Positions 23,717 to 32,195 of a stretch of 64,000 nt of DNA are shown here, one piece after another. Within the stretch, counting starts at the first letter, position 1, and the number at the start of each line of letters is the position of its first letter. The stretch comes from Sphaerisporangium siamense. GTDB lineage: Bacteria > Actinomycetota > Actinomycetes > Streptosporangiales > Streptosporangiaceae. A model generated the notes under the pieces. It was not told where the DNA came from. It saw nothing but the letters and a program-made list of their open reading frames with translations, and did not search any database. The DNA lies in assembly GCF_014205275.1 (NCBI RefSeq), contig NZ_JACHND010000001.1, positions 2,728,001-2,792,000 of the forward strand. The letters run 5' to 3'. The translations under genes were made by a program, and so were the position numbers.

Positions 23717-24930
23717 GCCGCGGGCGGCGCCTGCGCGCGGTGGCGGCGGCGGGCGCGTCGCTGCTGCTCACGGGCATGCCGTTCACGCCCGCCGCGGCGG
23801 ACGTCTCGCGCGCGCCCGCCGTCCTGGAGGACGTGCGCGACGCGCAGCGCTGGGTGCTGGACGCGCTGAACGCCGAGAAGGCGTGGCAGGTCACGCGGGG
23901 CGCCGGCGTCACGGTCGCGGTGGTCGACAGCGCCGTGGACGCCGGCGTGCCCGAGCTGCGGGGCAAGGTCGTGACCGGGCCGGACCTGCGCGACGACGCC
24001 TACGACGGCAGGCCGCCGCCGGTCGGCGTGCACGGGACGGCGATGGCCTCGCTGATCGCCGGCTCCGGCCGGGACGGCGGGCTGGCCGGGCTCGCGCCCG
24101 AGGCGGCCGTCCTGTCGATCCCGGTGCTCAACGACCGGCCCGAGTACCGCCTGGTCGAGCCGGACAACGGCATCGGACCGCCCGTCGAGACCCCGCTCTC
24201 GCGCGCCCTGCGCTACGCGACCGACAACGGCGCGCGGGTGATCAGCATGTCGCTCGGCGGGTACGGCCCGCTGCGCGCCGACCGCCAGGCCGTGGCGTAC
24301 GCGCTGGAGCGGGGCGTGGTGCTGGTGGCGGCCGTGGGCAACGACGGCGACTCGCGCGCCGCCGAGCGGTACGGCACCTCGTTCTGGAGCTTCCCCGCGG
24401 GGTTCGCCGGCGTGATCGGCGTGGCCGCGGTGGACCGTCTCGGCAAGCACGCCGCGTTCAGCAGCGACAACCTGTCGGTGCTGGTGGGGGCGCCGGGGGT
24501 GGCGGTTCCCGCGGCGAAGGCCGGCGGCGGGTACATCTCGATCGAGGGCAGCAGCGTGTCGACGGCCCTGGTCGCCGGGGTCGCCGCCCTGATCAAGGCG
24601 AAGTACCCCCAGCTCAGGCCCGAGCTGGTGGCCCGGGCCCTGTCCACGACGACGCGGGGCGCGCCCGCCGGCCGCTACGACGAGAAGATCGGCTTCGGTG
24701 TCGTGGACGCCGCCGCCGCGCTGGCCAGGGCGGGCGAGCTGACGCGCTACCGGTCCGCCGTCCCGGTGCGGGAGGGGCTGCACTTCGGCAAGGGCGTGAC
24801 CGTCTCCGAGCCCGAGCGGCCGGGGCCGGACCCGCTGCGCCTGTGGGTCTACGGGGCCGGGATCGTCCTCGGGCTGGCCGGCTTCGGGGCGGGCGTGGTG
24901 GTGCTGACCCGGCGCGCCGAACGCCGATGA
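23710..24930 (+). CDS. Mycosin-like S8 serine protease, cassette copy 2
   Basis: 406 residues, paralogue of the first protease. Signal peptide (AVAAAGASLLLTGMPFTPAA), catalytic domain and C-terminal membrane helix (YGAGIVLGLAGFGAGVVVL) with a short basic tail. Triad: Asp in VAVVDSAVD (about 74), His in VHGTAMAS (about 107), Ser in EGSSVSTAL (about 281), where the usual GTS is GSS. The shared VAALIKAKYP block follows the catalytic Ser in both copies. GTG 23710 overlaps the partner stop by 7 nt, the same architecture as copy 1, which supports duplication of the pair as a unit. Confidence 0.9.
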   Translation: MLSRGRRLRAVAAAGASLLLTGMPFTPAAADVSRAPAVLEDVRDAQRWVLDALNAEKAWQVTRGAGVTVAVVDSAVDAGVPELRGKVVTGPDLRDDAYDGRPPPVGVHGTAMASLIAGSGRDGGLAGLAPEAAVLSIPVLNDRPEYRLVEPDNGIGPPVETPLSRALRYATDNGARVISMSLGGYGPLRADRQAVAYALERGVVLVAAVGNDGDSRAAERYGTSFWSFPAGFAGVIGVAAVDRLGKHAAFSSDNLSVLVGAPGVAVPAAKAGGGYISIEGSSVSTALVAGVAALIKAKYPQLRPELVARALSTTTRGAPAGRYDEKIGFGVVDAAAALARAGELTRYRSAVPVREGLHFGKGVTVSEPERPGPDPLRLWVYGAGIVLGLAGFGAGVVVLTRRAERR

Positions 24931-25054
24931 TCACGTCATGGCAGCGGTTCGGGCGCGTTTCGGCTGCTGTTCGGCGGCATTTAGGATGCGGTCTTACCAA
25001 GGCCCGACGATCTCGTTCCGATGATCGGTAAAGGTTCGCTAGGGTTCCCGTCTC

Positions 25055-25429
25055 GTGGGATACGAGTTGCGTGTACAGCGTGAATCGCCGCTCGCCTACG
25101 CCGAGCTCGCGGAGCTGACGGCGTCGGCCGACGCCGGCTTGGAACTGCGGGGCGCCGCCGAGGCCGCCGAGATCGTCGCCAGGCACGGCGACGCCGAGCA
25201 CACCGTCGCCACGTGGGAGGGACGGCTGTACGGCGTGCCGACCTCCGACTGGCACGTCGCCCAGCTCGCCAGGCTCGCCGCGCTGGCCGGCGGTGACCTC
25301 ACCGGTGAGGACGGCGAGGCGTACCGCATCCGCGACGGCATCGTCGAGCAGGTCAACGGCGAGGCCTCCTACGAGTTCGGCAAGCTCGAAGAGATCCTCG
25401 CGGACGGCCCCGCGCCGTGGGCGGCCTGA
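25055..25429 (+). CDS. Conserved hypothetical protein
   Basis: 124 residues, soluble, mixed alpha/beta, acidic. Not assigned to a family. Recognisable pieces are LAYAELAELTASADAGLELR and EIVARHGDAEHTVATWEGRLYG. No signal peptide, metal motif or catalytic set stands out. GTG 25055 is the only start that keeps the whole ordered region; TAGGG lies 10 nt upstream. It precedes the alkyltransferase-like gene by 22 bp on the same strand, so they probably share a transcript. Confidence 0.6.
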   Translation: MGYELRVQRESPLAYAELAELTASADAGLELRGAAEAAEIVARHGDAEHTVATWEGRLYGVPTSDWHVAQLARLAALAGGDLTGEDGEAYRIRDGIVEQVNGEASYEFGKLEEILADGPAPWAA

Positions 25430-25451
25430 ACCCCGAGGCGAGGGCGGGCAC

Positions 25452-25754
25452 GTGAGCGATCCGACGCCCTTCGCCGAGCGGGTGCTCGACGTGGTCGAGC
25501 GCATCCCGCCGGGCAAGGTCATGTCCTACGGCGACATCGCCGAATACCTGGAGGAAGGCGGCCCGCGCCAGGTCGGCCGCGTCATGTCCACCTGGGGCGG
25601 GGGCGTCCCGTGGTGGCGGGTCGTCCACGCGGACGGTACCGCGGCGCCGGGCCACGAGGCCGCGTGCCTGGTCCATTGGAAGGAGGAGGGCACGCCGCTG
25701 CGGGGAGAACGGGTCCACATGCGCCAGGCGCGATGGCTCGGTGATCATCAGTGA
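25452..25754 (+). CDS. Alkyltransferase-like (ATL) protein, MGMT family
   Basis: 100 residues, only the C-terminal MGMT DNA-binding domain: FAERVLDVVERIPPGKVMSY GDIAEYL, then QVGRVM. The active-site PCHRV of methyltransferases is PWWRVV here, so the alkyl-accepting Cys is replaced by Trp. Such ATL proteins cannot transfer alkyl groups; characterised ones bind O6-alkylguanine, flip it and route it to nucleotide excision repair. The Arg-finger Arg in GGPRQVGR and the RVVHADG loop remain. GTG 25452 lies 22 bp after the preceding gene. Confidence 0.88.
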   Translation: MSDPTPFAERVLDVVERIPPGKVMSYGDIAEYLEEGGPRQVGRVMSTWGGGVPWWRVVHADGTAAPGHEAACLVHWKEEGTPLRGERVHMRQARWLGDHQ

Positions 25755-25825
25755 GTTCTCAAGAATGCCTATTACGATTCCAGAGACGCCCTTTGCGGTG
25801 AGACTGGAAAGGCGGTGCCTCCCTG

Positions 25826-28786
25826 ATGGCCACCGGTGCCACGCCCGCGCAGGCCGGCGACCTGGTCGCCGATCGGCTGAGGGCCGCCCAGGACCTGTAT
25901 GACAAGGGAGAGCCGCTCGACGCGCTGATCGCGGCCGTCCACTCCGGTGACCTGTCGCGGACGCAGCGCAGGCGCCTGCACGCCGGGGCGCTGAACGGCC
26001 CGCTCGGCCTGCGCCTGGAGATCGCCGCCAAGAGGGACGCCACCCGCCTGCGTCAGGCCATCGACCTGCTGCGCGACTACCTCGCCGATGTCGACGCCCC
26101 GGTCAAGCGCGCGCTGCCGGTGGCGCGCCGCCTCGCCTTCCACCTCGTCGAGAACCGCGACCCCGCCATCTTGGCGGAGAGCGGCGAGCTGGCCGTGCTC
26201 GCGGCCGCGACCTCCGAGCCGTTCAAGCGGGTGCGCAAGGGCCTGACCTGGTACGCCGTCCTGCCCGTCGAGGCGCCGCGCTCGCTGTTCCGGCTGCGCG
26301 GCTCGGACCTCGTGCCGGTCACCGAGGTGTCGGACGTCTCCTGGCACGACGGGAGGCTGCGCGTCACAGGCCACGCCTACCTGGCCGGGCTCTCGGTGCG
26401 CAGCCGCCGGTTCAACCGCGCGACCGTCGTGCTGCGCGGCCCGCGCTGGGTGCCGCCGATCTCCGCGCGCACCCGCCGCGTCCGCTGCCCCGCGGCCACC
26501 CAGGGAGCGGCCGACCCCGGCTGCAACTACGACTGGGCCGGGTTCGTCGCCGAGATCCGGCCGTGGTCGCTGCGCTGGCGGGCCGGCATCCGCGCGACGC
26601 TGCACGCCGTCAAGCGGCTCCTGCGCCGCCGCCCCGCCGTCCCGGAGACCACCACCTGGCGTGCCGACATCCTGATCTGGAGCCGGGCGGCGCGGGCGAC
26701 CGGCGCGGTGCGCGGCCCCGCCATGGGGCGCACCGAGCGCCCGCCCGGGCTGCGGGTGCGTCCCGGCTGGTGGGTGCGCCCGGCCTGGACGTCCGACCGC
26801 GCCCTGCAGATCGTGCTCCAGCCGACCAGGGCCGAGCTGACCGGCGTCGTCCACGACGGCGACCAGATCGAACTGCGGGGTTTCCTGCCCGGCGCGACGG
26901 TGACCAAGGGCAGGGCCCGCCTCGGCGGCCACCGCATCGCCGCCGACTTCACCCCGGCCGAGGGCGGCACCTGCTTCTCGGTGGCGCTCGCCGTCCCGGT
27001 CCTGATGAAGGAGCGCGACGCCCGCAGGCTGTGGATCGAGCCCAAGGGCGACCCCGCCGCCCCGGTCATGATGGACGACGCCGCCGAGACCCGCGTCGGC
27101 CTGGACCGCAGCGAGGTCACCGTCCTGCGCGACCGCCGCGACCGGGTCGTGGTGTCGGCGCACCGCGTCTGGCCGGTGATCACCTCGGCCGTGTGGGGCG
27201 AGGACGGCGCGCTGACCCTCGCCGGCACCTACCCCGACACCGATACCGGGCCGCGCGAGCTGGTGCTGCGCCAGCGCGCCGGCCACACCCACCACCTGCG
27301 CCTCCAGCGGTCGGGGCCGGACTTCACGGTGCGCGTCGCCCCGGGCGCGATGCCGCGGTTCGGCGCGGCCGTGGCGCTGGCGTCGGGCGCCTGGAGCCTG
27401 TCGATCGCGGGTGGCAAGGGCACCACCGCCCCCCTCCGCATGGACCACCGCCTGCTCGACACCCTCGACGAGGACGTCCACATCGTGGACGGCCGTGAGT
27501 ACCGCCTGATGGCGACCCGTTTCGACGTCCCGGTGCTGGTCGCGGGCGAGCACGTCCCCGACGACGAGAAGGGCGCGGTCGGGCTGTGGTCGATGCGCCG
27601 CGTCCACTACCCGGCCGAGCGCCGCCGTGAGCTGCGCGACGCCACCGTGTACGTCTCCTTCGACGGACGGTCGTACTCCGACAACGCGCGGGCGGTGTAC
27701 GAGGAGCGGCTGCGCCGGGGTGACGACCGCGAGCACATCTGGGTCGTCAAGGACGGCGCCTTCGTGCCGCCGGACTCCGCGGCCCTCGGCCTCGCGCCGG
27801 GCATCGTCCCCACGGTGGTCCGCGAGGGCAGCCGCGAGCACTACACCGCGCTGGCCCGCGCGCGGCACGTCATGACCAACACGATGCTGCCGCAGTGGTT
27901 CCGCGCCCGCGAGGACCAGGTCGTCGTGCAGACCTGGCACGGCAGCCCGCTCAAGCGCGTGGGCCTGGACCAGCGTCACATGACCCGCGAGCCGAGGCCG
28001 CCCGCGTGGTACCGCCAGGCGGCCGAGGTCGCGAACTGGGATCTTCTGGTCACCCAGAGCCCGTGGGCGTCGCGGGTGCTGCGGCGGGCGTTCGGGTACG
28101 GCGGCGAGGTCCTGGAGGCGGGCAACCCGCGCAACGACGTGCTCATGGCAGGCGACCGGGCCGAGCTGGCCGCGGCCGTGCGGCGCAGCCTGGGCGTCCC
28201 GCCGGGCAGGCGGGTGGTCCTGTACGCCCCCACCTGGCGCGACCATGATCGCAGGAACGCCTCGGTGCGGCTGGACCTGGGCGAGGCCCGGCGGGTGCTG
28301 GGCCGCGACCACGTGCTGCTGGTGCGCGGGCATCCGATGCAGGCGTCCCCGTCGGCGCCCGGGCTGGTGGTGCCGGGGCCGTCGTCGGTGATGAGGCCCG
28401 GGCCGATGACCCGTGAGTCCACGTTCGCCATCGACGTCACGACTTATCCAGACATGGCGGATCTACTGTTGATCGCCGACGTGCTGATCACCGACTACTC
28501 CTCCGTGATCTTCGACTTCGCCGTCACCCGGCGGCCGATCGTCTTCTTCGGCCACGACCTGGAGCGTTACCGCACCACGCGCGGCCTCTACCTCGACCTG
28601 CGCACCGAGGGGCCCGGCCCCCTGCTCACCGACGCGGCGGACGTCGTCGAGGCGGTGCGGCTGATCGACGCGCTCGCCGGCGACTACACCGACCGTTACG
28701 AAGAGTTCGTGCGCACCTATGCGCCCCGCGATGACGGGAAGGCGACCGCGCGCGTGGTGGACCAGGTCTTCACGCCCGATTCCTGA
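25826..28786 (+). CDS. Large CDP-glycerol glycerophosphotransferase (TagF-like)
   Basis: 986 residues. The C-terminal ~400 residues are the CDP-glycerol:poly(glycerophosphate) transferase domain: VVQTWHGSPLKR (about 700), GNPRNDV, YAPTWRDHD (about 800), RGHP and LITDYSSVIFDFA (about 888), a GT-B type fold using CDP-glycerol. Such enzymes build teichoic-acid-type poly(glycerol-phosphate) chains at the inner membrane face. The N-terminal ~560 residues are unusual, Arg-rich, without glycosyltransferase motifs I can name, and contain RCPAATQGAADPGCNYDWAG. No other teichoic acid genes are adjacent. ATG 25826 has GGAAAGGCGG about 9 nt upstream. Confidence 0.82.
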   Translation: MATGATPAQAGDLVADRLRAAQDLYDKGEPLDALIAAVHSGDLSRTQRRRLHAGALNGPLGLRLEIAAKRDATRLRQAIDLLRDYLADVDAPVKRALPVARRLAFHLVENRDPAILAESGELAVLAAATSEPFKRVRKGLTWYAVLPVEAPRSLFRLRGSDLVPVTEVSDVSWHDGRLRVTGHAYLAGLSVRSRRFNRATVVLRGPRWVPPISARTRRVRCPAATQGAADPGCNYDWAGFVAEIRPWSLRWRAGIRATLHAVKRLLRRRPAVPETTTWRADILIWSRAARATGAVRGPAMGRTERPPGLRVRPGWWVRPAWTSDRALQIVLQPTRAELTGVVHDGDQIELRGFLPGATVTKGRARLGGHRIAADFTPAEGGTCFSVALAVPVLMKERDARRLWIEPKGDPAAPVMMDDAAETRVGLDRSEVTVLRDRRDRVVVSAHRVWPVITSAVWGEDGALTLAGTYPDTDTGPRELVLRQRAGHTHHLRLQRSGPDFTVRVAPGAMPRFGAAVALASGAWSLSIAGGKGTTAPLRMDHRLLDTLDEDVHIVDGREYRLMATRFDVPVLVAGEHVPDDEKGAVGLWSMRRVHYPAERRRELRDATVYVSFDGRSYSDNARAVYEERLRRGDDREHIWVVKDGAFVPPDSAALGLAPGIVPTVVREGSREHYTALARARHVMTNTMLPQWFRAREDQVVVQTWHGSPLKRVGLDQRHMTREPRPPAWYRQAAEVANWDLLVTQSPWASRVLRRAFGYGGEVLEAGNPRNDVLMAGDRAELAAAVRRSLGVPPGRRVVLYAPTWRDHDRRNASVRLDLGEARRVLGRDHVLLVRGHPMQASPSAPGLVVPGPSSVMRPGPMTRESTFAIDVTTYPDMADLLLIADVLITDYSSVIFDFAVTRRPIVFFGHDLERYRTTRGLYLDLRTEGPGPLLTDAADVVEAVRLIDALAGDYTDRYEEFVRTYAPRDDGKATARVVDQVFTPDS

Positions 28787-29246
28787 GGGTTCGCCCGCCG
28801 GGTGACACGGTTGTGACCACGGCGCGGCGATGCCGGGACGCCACTCCGTGTGTGCCGTCCGGACACTCAGAGCATCATATTCAGGCTCCGTAACGCTGTA
28901 TCGGCCCTGCGGAGTGCGAAATTTCGGGCTTCGCGGGGAGTTTCGGCGCGGCGTCGACCGCCGCTCGTCCGTGAGGCCCGCACATCGCTTGACGCGCGGA
29001 TATTTCACCGATGCGACCAGCGCCGCCCGCATATGGGTGTGAAACATCTATATTCGCCGTCCGATCGCCGGTACCGTGTACGGGACCTGAACAGACCGCC
29101 ACACTCCGTGTCCGAATGTCTTACATCTCACCGCCCGACTTGACGGCATCCGCAACAAGGCTGTTATGCGGGAGGGTTGACCTTGGCCGAACGTATGGGG
29201 ATAACTGTCCCGGGGAGTCCCTAAATCCCTACCCTGGGAGCTGTCG
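28787..29246 (+). promoter_or_regulatory. Intergenic region with candidate promoter of the LAL regulator
   Basis: 460 bp without a convincing gene; open frames on both strands are composition artefacts. The best promoter is TTGACG (29140-29145), 16-bp spacer, TGTTAT (29162-29167), giving a leader of about 75 nt. A small dyad ACAC-TCC-GTGT lies about 40 bp upstream of the -35 box (near 29100), and a related CACTCCGTGTG occurs near 28841. Confidence 0.4.
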
Positions 29247-32057
29247 ATGAGCAGCGTGCCTTCGCCCGCACTGGTCGGACGTGCCTCCGAACTACGCACA
29301 GTGATCGATGTGATAACCCGCCCTCCGGCAGTCGTCCTTGTGGAGGGCGAGGCGGGCATCGGGAAGACCCGCCTCGTGCGCGCCGCGCTCGGCCACGTGC
29401 CGCCCGGCGACCGAGCGGTTCTCCTCGGATATTGCCACCAGATACGTGAGCCGTTCCCGTACGGGCCGGTCTTCGAGGCGCTGCGCGACATCGCGGGCCG
29501 GCTCCCCGCGGCCGGCGCGCTGAACCCCGTGATCGGCGCCCTGGGCGACTACTTACCCGAGCTGGCGGGAGCGCTTCCCCCGGCGCCCCCGCCGCTCAAC
29601 GACCCGCGGGCCGAGCGGCACCGGGTGTTCCGGGCGATCCGCGCGTTGCTGGCCGCCGTCGCACCCGCCGTGCTCGTCATCGAGGACCTGCACTGGGCCG
29701 ACGAAGGCACGCGTGACCTGCTGCGATTCCTGATCGACCAGCCACCGGCCGGGTTGTCCCTCGTGGTGACCTACCGCAGGGAGGAGCAGAGCGGGTCCTC
29801 GCTCGGCCGCGCCTACCGCCACCACCCCGACACCACCAGCGTGGTCGTCCCCCTGGTGCCGCTCGACGTCACCGACGTGGGCAGCCTCGCCGGGGCGCTC
29901 CTGAACCGGTCCGACCTCTCCACGGGGTTCGTCGCCCGGCTGCACGAGCGCACCGCGGGCATTCCTTTCGTGGTCGAGGAAGTGGTACGTTCCCTCGCCG
30001 ACGCCGAGGAGCCCGAGGCGCTCGACCGCGCCGGCGTGCCCCTGCTGCTCCGCGAGGCCATGGCCGAGCGCATGGCCGGGCTGACCTCGGCGGCGGTGCG
30101 GACGGTGCAGGTCGCCGCGGTGCTCCGCGTCCCCGCCGGCGAGCAGTTGATCACCGCGGCCGGCGGCGACTCGGCCGGCCTGGGGGAGGCACTTCGGGCC
30201 GGGGTCCTGCACGAGGATCCGGGCGGCCGATACGGCTTCCGCCATGCGCTGGCCCAGCAGGCGGTGTACGATGCGATCCCCGGTCCCGAACGTCGCTCGG
30301 CGCATGAGCGCGTGATGGCCGCGCTGGCCGCCATGGACTCCCCACCACTGGTCCAGCTCGCCTTCCACGCTCGGCAGGCCGGCGACATCGAGGCGTGGCT
30401 GCGGCACGGGACTGCCGCGGCCCACCGCGCCGCCGCGCTCGGCGACAACGCCATGGCCATCGAGATCATCGAGGACATGCTCGACGATCCCGACCTGCCG
30501 CCCGCCGAGCGCGCGCCGCTGGCGCTCAAGCTGAGCCGGTTCGCCAGGACCGGCCTGTCGCACCAGCGGGTCGTGCGCATGCTGCGGCACGTCCTGCGCG
30601 ACGACTTCCTCTCCCCGGAGGCGCGCGCGGAGGCGCGCCTGGACCTCGGGCTCGTGCTGTCCAACCAGGCGGGCGACACCGCCGGCGGCCGTCCCGAGAT
30701 CATGACCGCCGTCGAGGAGCTCACCCACCAGCCGTCCCTGGCGGCGCGGGGCCTGGCCTGCCTCGCCCTGCCGGGATGGGGCACCGAGTCGCTGGCCCAG
30801 CACGAGCAGTGGATGGCCAGGGCCGAGGCGTTGGTCGCGGACGGCGACAACCCCGAGCTGTCCACGGCCGTCCTGGTCAACCGGGCCTCCTTCCAGGCGG
30901 CCATCGGCGCCAAGGACGCCTTCGCCGTCGCCGAGACCCTCCCGGTCGGCGACAGCCGGCTGGCCGTCCGGCGCGAGATCACCCGCGGGTACGCCAACCT
31001 GTACGACTCGCTGATCACGCTCGGGCTGTTCACGGAGGCCGAGCGGGCCGCGCGCGAGGGACGGCGGCTGGCCGTGGAGACCGGCGCCGAGTACTGCGCC
31101 TACCTCATCGACGTGTCCTCGATCCGCATGGAATGGCTGACCGGCAGGTGGCAGGGGCTGCGCGAGCGCGCCATCGCGATGAGCGACCTGGTCGCCGGCA
31201 CCCCGCAGATCGCGGTGGACGTCTGGCTGGTCCTCGGCATGCTGGCGCTGGCGACCGGCGAGTGGGACGAGGCCGCGCGGCACTTCCAGGGCGCCGGCCT
31301 CGACGCGCCCGACAACGGGTACGTGCCCATCGTCGAGACCGCCGCCGCCGGAATGCTGGAGCTGCACCTGGCCAGGGGCGCGCTGGACGACGCCGTCGCC
31401 GAGGTCGAGCGCGCGATCCTCCGGCTGCGCCGCAAGGCCGTGTGGGTCTGGGGCGCGCACCTGATCGCACCGGCCGTCACCGCGCTGGGCTTCGCGGGCC
31501 GGCTGGACGAGGCGGCCGACCTGGTGGAGGAGTACGCCGCCGGCATCGCCGGCCGCATGGCCCCCAACGCGCATGCCGCCCTGGACGCCGCCCACGGCGC
31601 GCTCGCCTGCGCCGGGCAGCGCCACGACGAGGCCGCCGCCCACTACGCCCGCGCCCGCGAGGCGTACGCGGAGATGCCCCAGCCGTACGCGGCGGCGCAC
31701 GCCGGCGAGGGGGAGGCCCGGTCGATGCTCGCCCGCGGCGACTCCGGCGCCGGCGCGGCCTTCGCCGACATCGCCGAGCGGTACGGGGAGCTGGGCGCCA
31801 CGCACGACGCCGCCCGATGTCGCCGCGTGTTGCGGGACATCGGGGTGGAGGTGCAACTGCCGCGCGGGCGCCGGGCCAAGACCAGCGCGCTGTCGCAGCG
31901 GGAGACCGAGGTGGCCCGGCTGGTCGCGCTCGGGCGGACGAACAAGGAGATCGCCGACGTGCTGTTCCTGTCCACCCGCACGGTCGAGAGCCACGTCGCG
32001 ACCGTGCTGCGCAAGCTCGGCGTCCGGTCGCGGACCGAGGTGGCGCCGCCGAGCTGA
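29247..32057 (+). CDS. LuxR-family LAL regulator with AAA ATPase domain
   Basis: 936 residues, the size of large ATP-binding LuxR regulators. Walker A GEAGIGKTRL (about 34-43) and Walker B VLVIEDLHWADE (about 145-156). A long alpha-helical TPR-like middle follows, ending in a LuxR helix-turn-helix (880-936: LSQRETEVARLVALGRTNKE, then STRTVESHVATVLRKLGV). LAL proteins are signal-responsive activators, often in carbon or antibiotic pathways. The gene stands alone, so targets are unknown. ATG 29247 has GGGAG 7 nt upstream. It ends shortly after the DNA-binding domain and faces a bidirectional terminator. Confidence 0.92.
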   Translation: MSSVPSPALVGRASELRTVIDVITRPPAVVLVEGEAGIGKTRLVRAALGHVPPGDRAVLLGYCHQIREPFPYGPVFEALRDIAGRLPAAGALNPVIGALGDYLPELAGALPPAPPPLNDPRAERHRVFRAIRALLAAVAPAVLVIEDLHWADEGTRDLLRFLIDQPPAGLSLVVTYRREEQSGSSLGRAYRHHPDTTSVVVPLVPLDVTDVGSLAGALLNRSDLSTGFVARLHERTAGIPFVVEEVVRSLADAEEPEALDRAGVPLLLREAMAERMAGLTSAAVRTVQVAAVLRVPAGEQLITAAGGDSAGLGEALRAGVLHEDPGGRYGFRHALAQQAVYDAIPGPERRSAHERVMAALAAMDSPPLVQLAFHARQAGDIEAWLRHGTAAAHRAAALGDNAMAIEIIEDMLDDPDLPPAERAPLALKLSRFARTGLSHQRVVRMLRHVLRDDFLSPEARAEARLDLGLVLSNQAGDTAGGRPEIMTAVEELTHQPSLAARGLACLALPGWGTESLAQHEQWMARAEALVADGDNPELSTAVLVNRASFQAAIGAKDAFAVAETLPVGDSRLAVRREITRGYANLYDSLITLGLFTEAERAAREGRRLAVETGAEYCAYLIDVSSIRMEWLTGRWQGLRERAIAMSDLVAGTPQIAVDVWLVLGMLALATGEWDEAARHFQGAGLDAPDNGYVPIVETAAAGMLELHLARGALDDAVAEVERAILRLRRKAVWVWGAHLIAPAVTALGFAGRLDEAADLVEEYAAGIAGRMAPNAHAALDAAHGALACAGQRHDEAAAHYARAREAYAEMPQPYAAAHAGEGEARSMLARGDSGAGAAFADIAERYGELGATHDAARCRRVLRDIGVEVQLPRGRRAKTSALSQRETEVARLVALGRTNKEIADVLFLSTRTVESHVATVLRKLGVRSRTEVAPPS

Positions 32058-32123
32058 GGAACCCGGCGGCGAGAGAAGCACATCACGGGAGACATCGGCG
32101 CGACACCTCCGGGAACGGCGAAA

Positions 32124-32158
32124 CCCCCGGGGACCGGCGGGCTGTCGGTCCCCGGGGG
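32124..32158. terminator. Bidirectional terminator between LAL and M4 protease genes
   Basis: CCCCCGGGGACCG (32124-32136) pairs perfectly with CGGTCCCCGGGGG (32146-32158), a 13-bp stem with a 9-nt loop. On the minus strand it is followed by TTTCGCC. Confidence 0.8.
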
Positions 32159-32195
32159 CGTCCTCGCCGCCCGGGTCAGGCGGTCATGCCTCGGC

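Noticed and set aside
21456-24930. A complete type VII (ESX) secretion locus
   Set aside because: Only mycosin-like proteases are present; no EccB/C/D/E or WXG100 genes in the window.
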